This document shows positions 9,115 to 17,402 of a DNA stretch of 64,000 bases, one piece after another (positions within the stretch are counted from its first letter, which is position 1; each line of letters opens with the position of its first letter). A program made the position numbers and the translations under genes. A model generated the notes under the pieces. The model was not told the origin of the DNA and ran no database searches. It saw nothing but the letters and a program-made list of their open reading frames with translations. Source of the DNA: Sporosarcina sp. P2 (GTDB taxonomy: Bacteria > Bacillota > Bacilli > Bacillales_A > Planococcaceae); contig NZ_PDYY01000001.1 of NCBI RefSeq assembly GCF_002743255.1, positions 419,248 to 483,247 of the forward strand. The letters run 5' to 3'.

Positions 9115-9204
9115 GTAGTAATTCCTTTCCGTTGATGTATTAGTAGTATAAGAGAAGACTGAGAAAAAATCATCTATTAGTAAACTATAAGCTACTAAGA
9201 GCAA

Positions 9205-9769
9205 CGTTGGAAGAAGAACTGTTGCTGAACCTACCCAAATAGTGTAACAACATTAAAGTTTTTCTTAATGTGTCAACTGGCGGGATACGTTAGGTTAAAT
9301 ATGTTTCTCATCTAGTGCTAAAACAGTTTCGAAATAATTGGATTAGAAGAGATGTGGAAAGAAAGGTGTTTGAATATATATTTTTGTTATCTTGGATATG
9401 GTGTATTTATGGAATAAGTTTGAGGCATTCGCTTAGTTGATTGGAGCCGAAGCCGGTAACTCTGGGAGGATCAGCGAGAGCCGTAACGGGGAACGGCTTT
9501 TGCGAGTGAAGCGTAGCGAGAAGGAGCACATCTTTGCTTTGACAGGTGAAACACCCGGCGAAGCGAAGCGTAGGGGTGTGGTTCACCGCACGCCCAAAAG
9601 ACACGCGTCCGGCTGCAGCGCAGATCAACGGGTTGCGACCACTGTCTCGTTAAAGGGTGCAATTGTAGCACTATGTACATTTTATGTATAAGAACTACGC
9701 CAGTAGCAGAAAATTTGATAATAGGACAACTAACATACTTTAGAATCATGTACTATGATCTGAATCGAT
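9205..9769. other. Intergenic region with a GC-rich structured patch
   Basis: The first 200 bp are AT-rich without a recognisable gene. Bases 9437-9660 are abruptly GC-rich and contain hairpins (AGCCGT...ACGGCT near 9479-9498; GTGAAACACCC...GGGTGTGGTTCAC near 9545-9584) and repeated short words such as GCGAAGCG and GAAGCGTAG. Overlapping ORFs on both strands there have odd composition and no ribosome binding sites. It may be a dispersed repeat or structured RNA; I cannot assign it. Confidence 0.4.
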
Positions 9770-10765
9770 ATGTCACTAAAGTTGATGAAAATAGGTAAGA
9801 CGATTTGGGAGACGGAAAAGAGAGTGAATCAATCGATGCAAGTGATGAAAGAAGGAAAGTTTTTGGCTTTTCTTAAAGAATCTCTTAAAGGGATATCTCA
9901 GATTATTTATGTCGAGAACATCATTACAGGTCTTCTAATTTTATTAGCAATTACTGTTTCTTCATTTTCATTGGGAATCATTGCGCTATTATCCGCCATG
10001 ATCGGTACACTGGTTGCGAAAATAGGCGGTGCAGATAAAACATTGATCAGTAAAGGGTTGATGAGCTATAATTCTGTGCTTTCCGGATTAGTGCTACAAA
10101 CATGTTTGACCGGACCAAACGTCTGGATTGTCGCATTGGTAGGAGCGGCGATCACTGCGATATTCACAGCGACGTTAATGTATTTCTTAGGCAACGTCGG
10201 CATCCCGATTCTGACGTTACCATTTATCCTACTCACTTGGTTTGTACTACTTTCAACTTATAAACTCGATAGTATCAAGTTAAATGAATCACTGTCTCCA
10301 CAAAGTGTAGCTAATTGGGAACTGCATGTAGAAGGCGAAATTAATCTATTCCAAGCAATTTTCAATGGAATCGGTCAAATCTTTTTTCTAACTGAAACCA
10401 TACCTGGTCTTTTATTATTCCTAGCGGTATTTTGGGCTAGCAGGAAAATGGGCATATATGCGGTCATCGGAAACGTGGTCGCTTGTGTTACAGCTCTTGC
10501 TTTAGGCGGGGAACATACGTTGATCATGTTGGGATTATACAGTTATAACGCTATTTTAACCATTTTAGCTGTATCAGTTGTGTACAACACGAAGGAAAAT
10601 CGCTATGCACCTATTACAGGGGTGGTAGCGGCATGTATGACAGTTCCTCTAATGGCGAGTGTCAGCATTTGGTTATTACCGTTTGGGCTTCCTGCATTAA
10701 CGATGCCGTTTGTAATGAGCACTTGGTTGATTTTGGGGGCTAGGAAAGTTCTACCGAATGTATAA
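9770..10765 (+). CDS. Urea transporter (UT family)
   Basis: Membrane channel of up to 331 residues for urea. The UT fold is a duplication: repeat 1 (about residues 35-165, ITGLLILLAI ... SYNSVLSGLVL ... LTLPFILLTWF) and repeat 2 (about 190-325, ETIPGLLLFLAVF ... YSYNAILTILA ... LTMPFVMSTWL) are both visible, including the paired LTxPF segments that line the selectivity filter. The start is uncertain: ATG 9770 has no good ribosome binding site, and ATG 9785 or 9836 are alternatives. A nickel/peptide-type ABC importer follows, suggesting support of urease, which is not in the window. Confidence 0.88.
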   Translation: MSLKLMKIGKTIWETEKRVNQSMQVMKEGKFLAFLKESLKGISQIIYVENIITGLLILLAITVSSFSLGIIALLSAMIGTLVAKIGGADKTLISKGLMSYNSVLSGLVLQTCLTGPNVWIVALVGAAITAIFTATLMYFLGNVGIPILTLPFILLTWFVLLSTYKLDSIKLNESLSPQSVANWELHVEGEINLFQAIFNGIGQIFFLTETIPGLLLFLAVFWASRKMGIYAVIGNVVACVTALALGGEHTLIMLGLYSYNAILTILAVSVVYNTKENRYAPITGVVAACMTVPLMASVSIWLLPFGLPALTMPFVMSTWLILGARKVLPNV

Positions 10766-10867
10766 CGTTCTATAATAAAAAATATAAATCGTTAGACAGG
10801 ACAAATGTATACAAACATGAAATAATTATAAAATGTGGTAAATTTAATGAGAAAAAAGGAGATCCTA

Positions 10868-12448
10868 ATGATTACAATGAATAAGAAAATGCTAGTACTT
10901 TTCATGGTACTTGTAGTGATGGTAGCAGGTTGTAATAAAAAAGAAGATGCAGAAAAATCAACTCCATCTAAAGAGAATCGCCTCATTTATGCTTCCGAAG
11001 AGGAGTTCGAAGGGCTAAACCCGATTCTCGAAGAAACGAACCTAGATGCACTGTTGTTTCGTGGAGTCATGCGATTTGATGAAAATAATAAAGTAGTTAC
11101 GGATATCGCAGACTCGTTCGATGTATCAGAGGATAAACTTACGTATACGTTTACGTTAAAAGAAGGTATTACATTTCATGACGGGAAAGAACTTACGGCA
11201 GAAGATGTCGTGTTCACGATAGAAAGTATTATGGATGATCAAAACGCTTCATTTTTGAAGTCTGATTTTGAAGAAGTGGAATCTACCAAAACGCTGGATG
11301 ATTATACCGTAGAAATTACATTAAAGCAGCCATTTACACCGTTACTCGACAAGTTAACTGTACCGATCCTTCCGAAACATGCGTTTGAAGGAGTCGATAT
11401 GAGAACGGCTGACTTTAACAGCCATCCGATTGGTGCAGGGCCGTATATGTTTGATAATTGGGATCGCGGCAATTCGTTGACATTACAGGCGTACAGCGAC
11501 TTTTTTGGAACGAAACCTTCGATTGAAAAAGTGATTTTTAAATTTATTCCTGATAGTAATGTTCGGGCACTGCAGTTAAAATCGGGCGAGGTAGATGTTG
11601 CACTTTTGGATCCTGTACAAGTAGAAAACTTGAAAAGAGAAGAGAATGTAACGATTTACGATATAGAATCGGCGGATTACCGCGGTATTTTATTCAATAT
11701 GAAGTTGGATCTTTGGAAAGATGTCAATGTACGTCGTGCATTTAGTTATGCTACCGATCGAGAGCAAATAGTAAAAGGGATTCTAAAAGGACATGGCTCT
11801 GTTGCCTACTCACCATTGCAAAATCATGAATTCCATAATGATCAAATTGAAAAGTACACCTATGACGTGGATAAAGCGAATGCGCTGTTAGATGAGGCAG
11901 GTTGGAAAGAAAATGAGGATGGTATCCGTACTAAAGACGGAGAAAAATTAGCATTTACGATAACTGCTCCCGCAAGTGATACCGTTCGTGTCAATATGGC
12001 GAATTACGTTGCCGAAGGTTTTAAGGACATTGGGGCTGATGTAAAAGTAGCTGCACTCGACTGGAGCGCGATTACGATCGAAGACGCAGATGCGTTCATG
12101 GTGGGTTGGGGCAGTCCCTATGACGCGGATCATCATACGCACATATTGTTCCATACGAATGAATCGAGTATCAATAGCTCCGGTTACAACTATGGTAGTT
12201 ATTCGAATGAAAAAGTGGATGAACTCCTTGCAAAAGGACGCACCACGACGGATCCGGAAGAACGTAAAGCGATTTATATGCAGTTCCAAGAAGAACTTGC
12301 GAAGGATCCCGCATTTGACTTTATTGCCTACGTGAATGCGGTGTATGGTATTAATAAAAATGTGAGCGGTGTGAAAGAACGAACGCTAGGTCATCATGGA
12401 TCTGGTTTCCTCTGGAATGTTGAGGAGTGGAAGTGGAATGATCGGTAA
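10868..12448 (+). CDS. ABC transporter substrate-binding lipoprotein, nickel/oligopeptide family (SBP_bac_5)
   Basis: Solute receptor of 526 residues. The N-terminus has Lys residues, a hydrophobic segment and lipobox VAGC, so it is a lipoprotein. The family segments LTYTFTLKEGITFHDGKELTAEDVVFT and VRRAFSYATDREQIVKGIL are visible. GWGSPYDADHHTHILFHT near residue 410 contains several His and Asp residues, and resembles segments of staphylococcal NikA/CntA-type receptors, so nickel or a metallophore is a reasonable guess; peptides remain possible. AAAAAAGGAGATCCTA fixes ATG 10868 over the upstream frame. First gene of a five-gene operon. Confidence 0.88.
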   Translation: MITMNKKMLVLFMVLVVMVAGCNKKEDAEKSTPSKENRLIYASEEEFEGLNPILEETNLDALLFRGVMRFDENNKVVTDIADSFDVSEDKLTYTFTLKEGITFHDGKELTAEDVVFTIESIMDDQNASFLKSDFEEVESTKTLDDYTVEITLKQPFTPLLDKLTVPILPKHAFEGVDMRTADFNSHPIGAGPYMFDNWDRGNSLTLQAYSDFFGTKPSIEKVIFKFIPDSNVRALQLKSGEVDVALLDPVQVENLKREENVTIYDIESADYRGILFNMKLDLWKDVNVRRAFSYATDREQIVKGILKGHGSVAYSPLQNHEFHNDQIEKYTYDVDKANALLDEAGWKENEDGIRTKDGEKLAFTITAPASDTVRVNMANYVAEGFKDIGADVKVAALDWSAITIEDADAFMVGWGSPYDADHHTHILFHTNESSINSSGYNYGSYSNEKVDELLAKGRTTTDPEERKAIYMQFQEELAKDPAFDFIAYVNAVYGINKNVSGVKERTLGHHGSGFLWNVEEWKWNDR

Positions 12449-13406
12449 ATGGATTGGGAAGCGAATGGTGATGGGGCTCATAGTCCTCCTCATCGTTAGC
12501 TTCCTCTCTTTTTTCATTATGCAAGCAGCACCTGGAGATCCTGCAACAGCCTTCTATGGAGGAAATGCGCAGACGTTAACTGCAACCGAAAAAGAGCGCA
12601 TTACCCGTGCGTATGCATTAGACCGTCCTGTTGCAGAACAATATGTTGCGTGGCTAGGAGAAACCGTTAAAGGGAATTTAGGAATTTCCTATAAAGAAGG
12701 CAGACCCGTGTTTGAAATCATTAGGGAACGACTACCGAATACGTTGCTATTATTTGGCGTGACGATGTTTTGTATTGTCTTGGGTTCCTTTTGGCTCGGT
12801 ACAGTGGCCGGTATGAAAGCGAATTCTATTTGGGATAAAGGACTGTCCACATTTAGTATCGCGACGTCTTCCATACCTCCCTTTTGGCTTGGTATTTTGT
12901 TCATCTATATCTTTGCTGTGAGTCTAGGGATTCTTCCTTCCTCTGGTTCGGGCGATGTAGGTGGTAATGGCGGCATGGTAGATAAAATTCGTCATCTCAT
13001 GATGCCCGCTAGCGTGATAATTGTAACGCATGTAGGGATTTATGCACGTTTTCTACAGGAAAGTATTAAGAGAGAAAATGGCCAGTACTATGTGAAGGTG
13101 GCACGCGCAAATGGTGTAATGGAGAGATCCATTCGAAACGGAATCGTGCGTAACGCCTCTATTCCGTACTTGAATTATATCGCTATGACTATTCCGTCGT
13201 TTTTTGGTGGTTCTATTATTGTGGAATCATTGTTTGCGTGGTCCGGAATAGGGCAATTGACGGTCAAAGCAGTTGTGACAAAGGATTTCCCTTTATTAAT
13301 GGGCAGCATTATGGTGACTGGCATCCTGGTCGTCATTACGCTATTTATTGTCGATCTCATTATGTACGCTATCGATCCGAAGCTACGTAAAGGAGGTATT
13401 CGGTAA
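12438..13406 (+). CDS. ABC transporter permease, NikB/DppB type
   Basis: First permease of 322 residues with the canonical start (MVMGLIVLLIVSFLSFFIMQAAPGDPA), six helices and an EAA-type loop (YVKVARANGVMERSIRNGIVRNASIP near residue 215). ATG 12438 is preceded by GAGGAGTGG and overlaps the receptor gene by 11 bp; the longer frame from 12396 is rejected. It pairs with the next permease to form the import channel. Confidence 0.92.
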   Translation: MIGKWIGKRMVMGLIVLLIVSFLSFFIMQAAPGDPATAFYGGNAQTLTATEKERITRAYALDRPVAEQYVAWLGETVKGNLGISYKEGRPVFEIIRERLPNTLLLFGVTMFCIVLGSFWLGTVAGMKANSIWDKGLSTFSIATSSIPPFWLGILFIYIFAVSLGILPSSGSGDVGGNGGMVDKIRHLMMPASVIIVTHVGIYARFLQESIKRENGQYYVKVARANGVMERSIRNGIVRNASIPYLNYIAMTIPSFFGGSIIVESLFAWSGIGQLTVKAVVTKDFPLLMGSIMVTGILVVITLFIVDLIMYAIDPKLRKGGIR

Positions 13407-14219
13407 ATGAAGTTACGGAAAGCACTTTTGTTTTGGTATAGCCTTCTTGGATTGATTGTATTTTTGACAGTGTTTTCAACTATATTCTCCCCCTACAGTC
13501 CGAATGAAATGAATATGGATGAAATATATAGTGCTCCGAGTAGTGATCATTGGTTAGGAACAGACCATTTAGGCCGAGACGTTTTTTCACGTTTACTTGA
13601 AGGTGGAAAAGTGACACTCGTTGTAGCAAGTGGTTCGGTTATTTTGTCGCTATTCATTGGAATTGTGTATGGTGGGATTAGTGGCTATTTTGGCGGCGTA
13701 ATCGATACCGTCATGATGCGGCTATTGGAAGCACTGATTACCATTCCCGCACTAATTATTATTTTAGTGTTTCAGGTAATCGTTCAAGGCGGAATGTGGA
13801 GCATGGCACTGCTCATTGGATTGACGGGATGGCTTGTTACCGCAAGAATTGTGCGTTCAGAATTCATTCGTCTAAAAGAAGAAGAGTTTATTAAAATGGC
13901 CAACATGTTAGGGACGCCTGTTTGGAACATACTATGGGGTCATTTGCTACGCAACAGCATACCCGCTATTTTTGTCGTGACGCTATTTAATTTTGCTGGC
14001 GCGATCTTTATGGAAGTGTCACTTAGTTTTCTCGGTATCGGTATACCTCCAACGATTCCTTCTTGGGGGAATATGTTATACTACGCGCAAAACGATATTT
14101 TAATTGGTGCTTGGTGGATTGGATTATTTCCAGGCATTATGATTTTTTTGACTATCCTCGCTATTAATTTTATCGGAGAGGCGTGGAAAAATCCGGAGCG
14201 GAGGCGAGTCAATGATTGA
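13407..14219 (+). CDS. ABC transporter permease, NikC/DppC type
   Basis: Second permease of 270 residues. The extracytoplasmic segment DHWLGTDHLGRDVFSRLLEG near residue 50 is diagnostic of the DppC/OppC/NikC subfamily; the EAA loop is near residue 155 (FIKMANMLGTPVWNILWGHLLRNSIPA). The ATG directly follows the stop codon of the previous gene, with AAAGGAGG inside that gene's end, so translation is coupled. Confidence 0.92.
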   Translation: MKLRKALLFWYSLLGLIVFLTVFSTIFSPYSPNEMNMDEIYSAPSSDHWLGTDHLGRDVFSRLLEGGKVTLVVASGSVILSLFIGIVYGGISGYFGGVIDTVMMRLLEALITIPALIIILVFQVIVQGGMWSMALLIGLTGWLVTARIVRSEFIRLKEEEFIKMANMLGTPVWNILWGHLLRNSIPAIFVVTLFNFAGAIFMEVSLSFLGIGIPPTIPSWGNMLYYAQNDILIGAWWIGLFPGIMIFLTILAINFIGEAWKNPERRRVND

Positions 14220-14961
14220 AGTACGAGACCTATCTATTCAGATAAAAGGTAAGCACATTACGCATCATATTGATTTCACAATAACGCGTGGAAACATCAC
14301 GTCGCTGATTGGAGAAAGCGGCAGTGGAAAAAGCATGACGGTATCCGCATTGCTTGGTATGTTGCCAGATGACGCGAAAGTTAGCGGATCTATCATGTAC
14401 GAAGGTCGAAACTTATTGGATGCGTCTGATCAGGAGATGGAAAGCGTGAGGAAGCAGGATGTTTTCACGATATTCCAAGACGCATTAAACAGTTTTAATC
14501 CGTCTGTGAAAATGGGGCGTCAACTCTATGCATTTTCAGGGGAACGAGTAGGAGACTCATTACCTGTATTTAATGAAAAAATGCATGTGATTTTAGAAAA
14601 GTTGGGACTATCTTGGGAAGTGGTCGAGCAATATCCTTTTCAATTATCAGGCGGGATGTTGCAAAGGTGTATGATTGCGTGTGCATTTTATGTGGAACCT
14701 GCCTTACTCATCGCAGACGAGCCTACATCCGCACTCGATATGGTACTCCAAAAAGAATTTATCCAATTGCTAATTCGTCTCAATGAAGAAAAGGGAACGA
14801 CGATTTTTCTCATTACCCATGACCTGGATATCGTCGCTAAAGCCGCTCATGAAATGGTCGTTATGCAGCAAGGAAGAATTGTGGAAACGGGAAAGGTGGA
14901 AACGATTTTCTCGCACCCCGGTCATGCTTATACGAAGCGGTTGTTGAAGAGTAGATTTTAG
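14212..14961 (+). CDS. ABC transporter ATP-binding protein, NikD/DppD type
   Basis: First of two ATPases, 249 residues. Motifs: Walker A GESGSGKSM, Q-loop IFQDALNSFNP, signature LSGGMLQRCMIACAF, Walker B LLIADEPTSALD, switch His ITHD. It lacks the C-terminal oligopeptide-family extension with Cys residues found in OppD/DppD, as in NikD-type proteins. It overlaps the preceding permease by 8 bp. Confidence 0.9.
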   Translation: MIEVRDLSIQIKGKHITHHIDFTITRGNITSLIGESGSGKSMTVSALLGMLPDDAKVSGSIMYEGRNLLDASDQEMESVRKQDVFTIFQDALNSFNPSVKMGRQLYAFSGERVGDSLPVFNEKMHVILEKLGLSWEVVEQYPFQLSGGMLQRCMIACAFYVEPALLIADEPTSALDMVLQKEFIQLLIRLNEEKGTTIFLITHDLDIVAKAAHEMVVMQQGRIVETGKVETIFSHPGHAYTKRLLKSRF

Positions 14962-14974
14962 GAGTGGATGGCAG

Positions 14975-15721
14975 ATGTTAGCGGTATCAAATATTTCAAA
15001 AAGTTACTACAATGGAAGCCAGACGAAAAAAGCGTTGAACGGGATTGATCTGACTGTAGGCAAAGGGGAAGTTGTAGGTTTAGTAGGCGAGAGTGGTTGT
15101 GGAAAGAGTACGCTTGCACGTGTCGTAATGCAACTGGAATCAGCTGACAGTGGTCTCATTACATTCAACGGTAAACCAGTCACACGAAAAAGTCGGAAAT
15201 CCTTTTATCAAGCGACCCAATTAATTTTTCAAAATGCGTCAGCTGCGCTTAATCCTTCCTGGACGGTGCGTAAAATATTACTCGAGCCTCTTCGCACGAT
15301 GAAAAGAGATCGTGATTCACATATTCGGCACATGCTTGAAAGAGTAAAACTATCGGAAATGCATTTACATAAATATCCTTCAGAATTGAGTGGCGGGGAA
15401 CGGCAACGTGTCAACTTGCTTCGCTCGCTTTTAGTTGAACCCGATTTGCTCATTTGTGATGAAATCATTTCCAATTTGGATCGATTAATTCAAAGGGAAA
15501 TCATTGATTTGCTTCTAGAACTGAATCGGGAAATGGGTATGTCGATTTTATTCATTGCGCATGATCTGCAGGCCGTCATGTATGCATGTGATAGAATATA
15601 TGTAATGAAAGATGGACGAGTGGTGGACGAAAGTGTGAAAACAGATGGAGTATTTCATTTTTCACAGTCGTATGCAAGCCAACTATTTGACTCTGTATTA
15701 GGGAATCGAATGAGGGAGTAG
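14975..15721 (+). CDS. ABC transporter ATP-binding protein, NikE/DppF type
   Basis: Second ATPase, 248 residues: Walker A GESGCGKST, Q-loop IFQNASAALNPSWTV, signature LSGGERQRVNLLRSLL, Walker B LLICDEIISNLD, switch His IAHD. Walker B is followed by EIISNLD where most family members have EPVSALD, a small deviation beside the catalytic Glu. A GGAGTGG ribosome site lies 13 bp after the previous stop. It completes the importer; the operon ends at a terminator. Confidence 0.9.
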   Translation: MLAVSNISKSYYNGSQTKKALNGIDLTVGKGEVVGLVGESGCGKSTLARVVMQLESADSGLITFNGKPVTRKSRKSFYQATQLIFQNASAALNPSWTVRKILLEPLRTMKRDRDSHIRHMLERVKLSEMHLHKYPSELSGGERQRVNLLRSLLVEPDLLICDEIISNLDRLIQREIIDLLLELNREMGMSILFIAHDLQAVMYACDRIYVMKDGRVVDESVKTDGVFHFSQSYASQLFDSVLGNRMRE

Positions 15722-15778
15722 CGTATTGTCTACGTATCCCCATTCTGGTTTACAAGTATCTAGACTTTACACGATAAC

Positions 15779-15812
15779 AAACCTCCTTACCTTTGCGTAA
15801 GGAGGTTTCGTC
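15779..15812 (+). terminator. Terminator of the nickel/peptide importer operon
   Basis: AACCTCCTTAC and GTAAGGAGGTT form an 11-bp stem with a short loop followed by TCGTCTT. It lies 58 bp after the last ATPase gene. Confidence 0.75.
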
Positions 15813-15954
15813 TTACAATTTGGAAGTGGAGTTATATACTGAAAATGATGAACCTATATATAGACCAAACTTTTATATTAACTGATCAAGCTCTTGATTA
15901 AGACAGCTGTTTAGAGCTAGCTGTGCATTATAAAATATAGAAAGGGTGTATAGA

Positions 15955-16812
15955 ATGAATGATTATTTAGTAAAAGCAGTGGCTTATCAAAATCAAATAC
16001 GTGCGTACGCAGTGAATTCAACTGCAACAGTAGCGGAAGCACAGCGAGGGCATGCGGCTAGGCCAACAGCCGCCGACGCCCTCGGACGTTCAATGACTGC
16101 CGGTGTAATTCTTGGCGCTATGTTAAAGGGTGAGGAAAAAGTATCGGTTAAAATTAATGGTGGCGGACCACTCGGTACCATTATTGTGGATTCCAACGCG
16201 AAAGGTGAAGTTCGTGGATATGTCTCGAATCCTCAAACGGAAATAAACGAGGTAGGAAAAGCAGTCGGAATGAAGGGCTTGTTAACTGTCTCAAAAGATG
16301 TCGGGCTGATGCATCCTTTCGTCGGACAAATCCCTCTCATTTCCGGGGAAATTGCAGAAGACTATACATCGTATCTATCTAGATCTGAACAAACGGCATC
16401 TGCTGTCGGAGTAGGTGTGTTAGTAAATTCTGATTATACCGTAAAGGCCGCGGGTGGTTTTATTATTCAACTCATGCCGGGCGCGGATGAGGACGTAATG
16501 AGTATGATTGAAGAACGAATAAAAGTAATTGCACCATTGTCTTCCATCATCGCAGAAGGAAGTACACCCGAACAAATACTTGAGCACGTTTTAGGATCGG
16601 AAAATGTCACAGTGTTAGAAAGTATGCCCGTTCAATTTCAGTGTCAATGTTCTGTGGACCGGATCTCCAATGCAATTATCAGCTTAGGAAGCGAAGAAAT
16701 TCAAGACATGATTGAAACGGATGGACACGCCGAAGCGAATTGCCATTTCTGTAATGAATCCTATTACTTCGATACTGGACATCTTGAAGCACTGAAAAAG
16801 ATAGCTTTATAA
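15955..16812 (+). CDS. hslO: Hsp33 redox-regulated chaperone
   Basis: Holdase chaperone of 285 residues that binds unfolding proteins under oxidative stress. The C-terminal zinc switch is visible: CQC near residue 227 and CHFC near residue 263 supply the four Zn-binding Cys residues whose oxidation activates the protein. The N-terminus (MNDYLVKAVAYQNQIRAYAV) and GGGPLGTIIVDSNAKGEVRGYV near residue 70 are typical. AAAGGGTG at 15941-15948 supports ATG 15955 over GTG 15946. Single gene with its own terminator. Confidence 0.95.
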   Translation: MNDYLVKAVAYQNQIRAYAVNSTATVAEAQRGHAARPTAADALGRSMTAGVILGAMLKGEEKVSVKINGGGPLGTIIVDSNAKGEVRGYVSNPQTEINEVGKAVGMKGLLTVSKDVGLMHPFVGQIPLISGEIAEDYTSYLSRSEQTASAVGVGVLVNSDYTVKAAGGFIIQLMPGADEDVMSMIEERIKVIAPLSSIIAEGSTPEQILEHVLGSENVTVLESMPVQFQCQCSVDRISNAIISLGSEEIQDMIETDGHAEANCHFCNESYYFDTGHLEALKKIAL

Positions 16813-16826
16813 ATTGATGAATAATG

Positions 16827-16893
16827 AGTACCTGTGTAAGAAAAGGATATGTTTGTGTAGTCATTCATGAACCTTCTTATACGGGTGCTTTTT
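16827..16893 (+). terminator. Terminator of hslO
   Basis: AGTACCTGTGTAAGAA and TTCTTATACGGGTGCT pair with G-U contacts and are followed by a T-run. The ACCTGTG/CAGGT core recurs in several terminators of this window. Confidence 0.6.
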
Positions 16894-16917
16894 AGATTAA
16901 TTTTATTGAATAGGGTG

Positions 16918-16978
16918 CCAGGTCCCCAAACAAATTTGAAGCAATTCTGAATGGGTTGCGATTTGTTTGGGGACCTGG
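16918..16978. repeat. Perfect 18-bp inverted repeat, probable dispersed intergenic repeat
   Basis: CCAGGTCCCCAAACAAAT (16918-16935) is exactly complementary to 16961-16978, with a 25-base spacer containing GAAGCAATTCTGAAT. A degenerate relative with AAAGCAATTCAGAATTG appears near 52370-52435. Hairpins of this kind with GCCAGG...CCTGG arms are common dispersed intergenic elements in Bacillales. Confidence 0.6.
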
Positions 16979-16998
16979 TATTTTATTCAAAACATATA

Positions 16999-17058
16999 TT
17001 GACAATTCTGAAAGTTGGATATAATGTATAATAAAAGCTCTTGTATGGTACATGCAAG
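16999..17058 (+). promoter_or_regulatory. Promoter and GntR-type operator, copy 1 (chemoreceptor)
   Basis: TTGACA at 16999-17004 and TATAAT at 17020-17025 (15-bp spacing) are followed after 14 bp by CTTGTATGGTACATGCAAG (17040-17058). The TGTA-N3-TACA centre fits a dimeric FadR-type GntR regulator. The -35, -10 and operator spacing is the same as in copy 2. Confidence 0.7.
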
Positions 17059-17402
17059 TGAAACAAAAGTTGTTAAAGTTCTTCATTGTATAGTTTTACA
17101 TACTTCATATAAAGTGAGATGACTATAATGAAAGAAAAAATACAAAATACACTTTCATAGGTACTTGTCGTCATTGGACTGGCATGGGATTAGTAACGAA
17201 ATTAGTGCGAAGTAAGGAGGAAGAAATTGATTTTGCGCGGAAACGAAGTCCTATGTTTTATAACTATAAAATTTCGTTACAATCCCGGTGGAGCTTTAAT
17301 CAGCTAAATAAGGTTAAATGGAAAAGAGTTGCAACAATGGATAGTTAATTGTCAAGCAGCTCTTTTTTGAATTTCAGATATTGTTTATGGGGGGATACAG
17401 AG
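17059..17402 (+). other. Long leader before the chemoreceptor gene, with inverted repeat and possible short ORF
   Basis: About 340 bp separate the operator from the chemoreceptor. An inverted repeat (GGGATTAGTAACGAAATT at 17186-17203; AATTTCGTTACAATCCC at 17270-17286) encloses 66 bp containing AAGGAGG and a possible TTG-initiated 26-codon ORF from 17228. A 10-codon ATG frame near 17130 ends at TAG. Whether this is a regulatory leader or decayed gene cannot be decided. Confidence 0.35.

Noticed and set aside
9407..9749. Several overlapping ORFs on both strands in the GC-rich patch
   Set aside because: No ribosome sites, skewed composition, and open frames on both strands as expected from GC-rich non-coding DNA.
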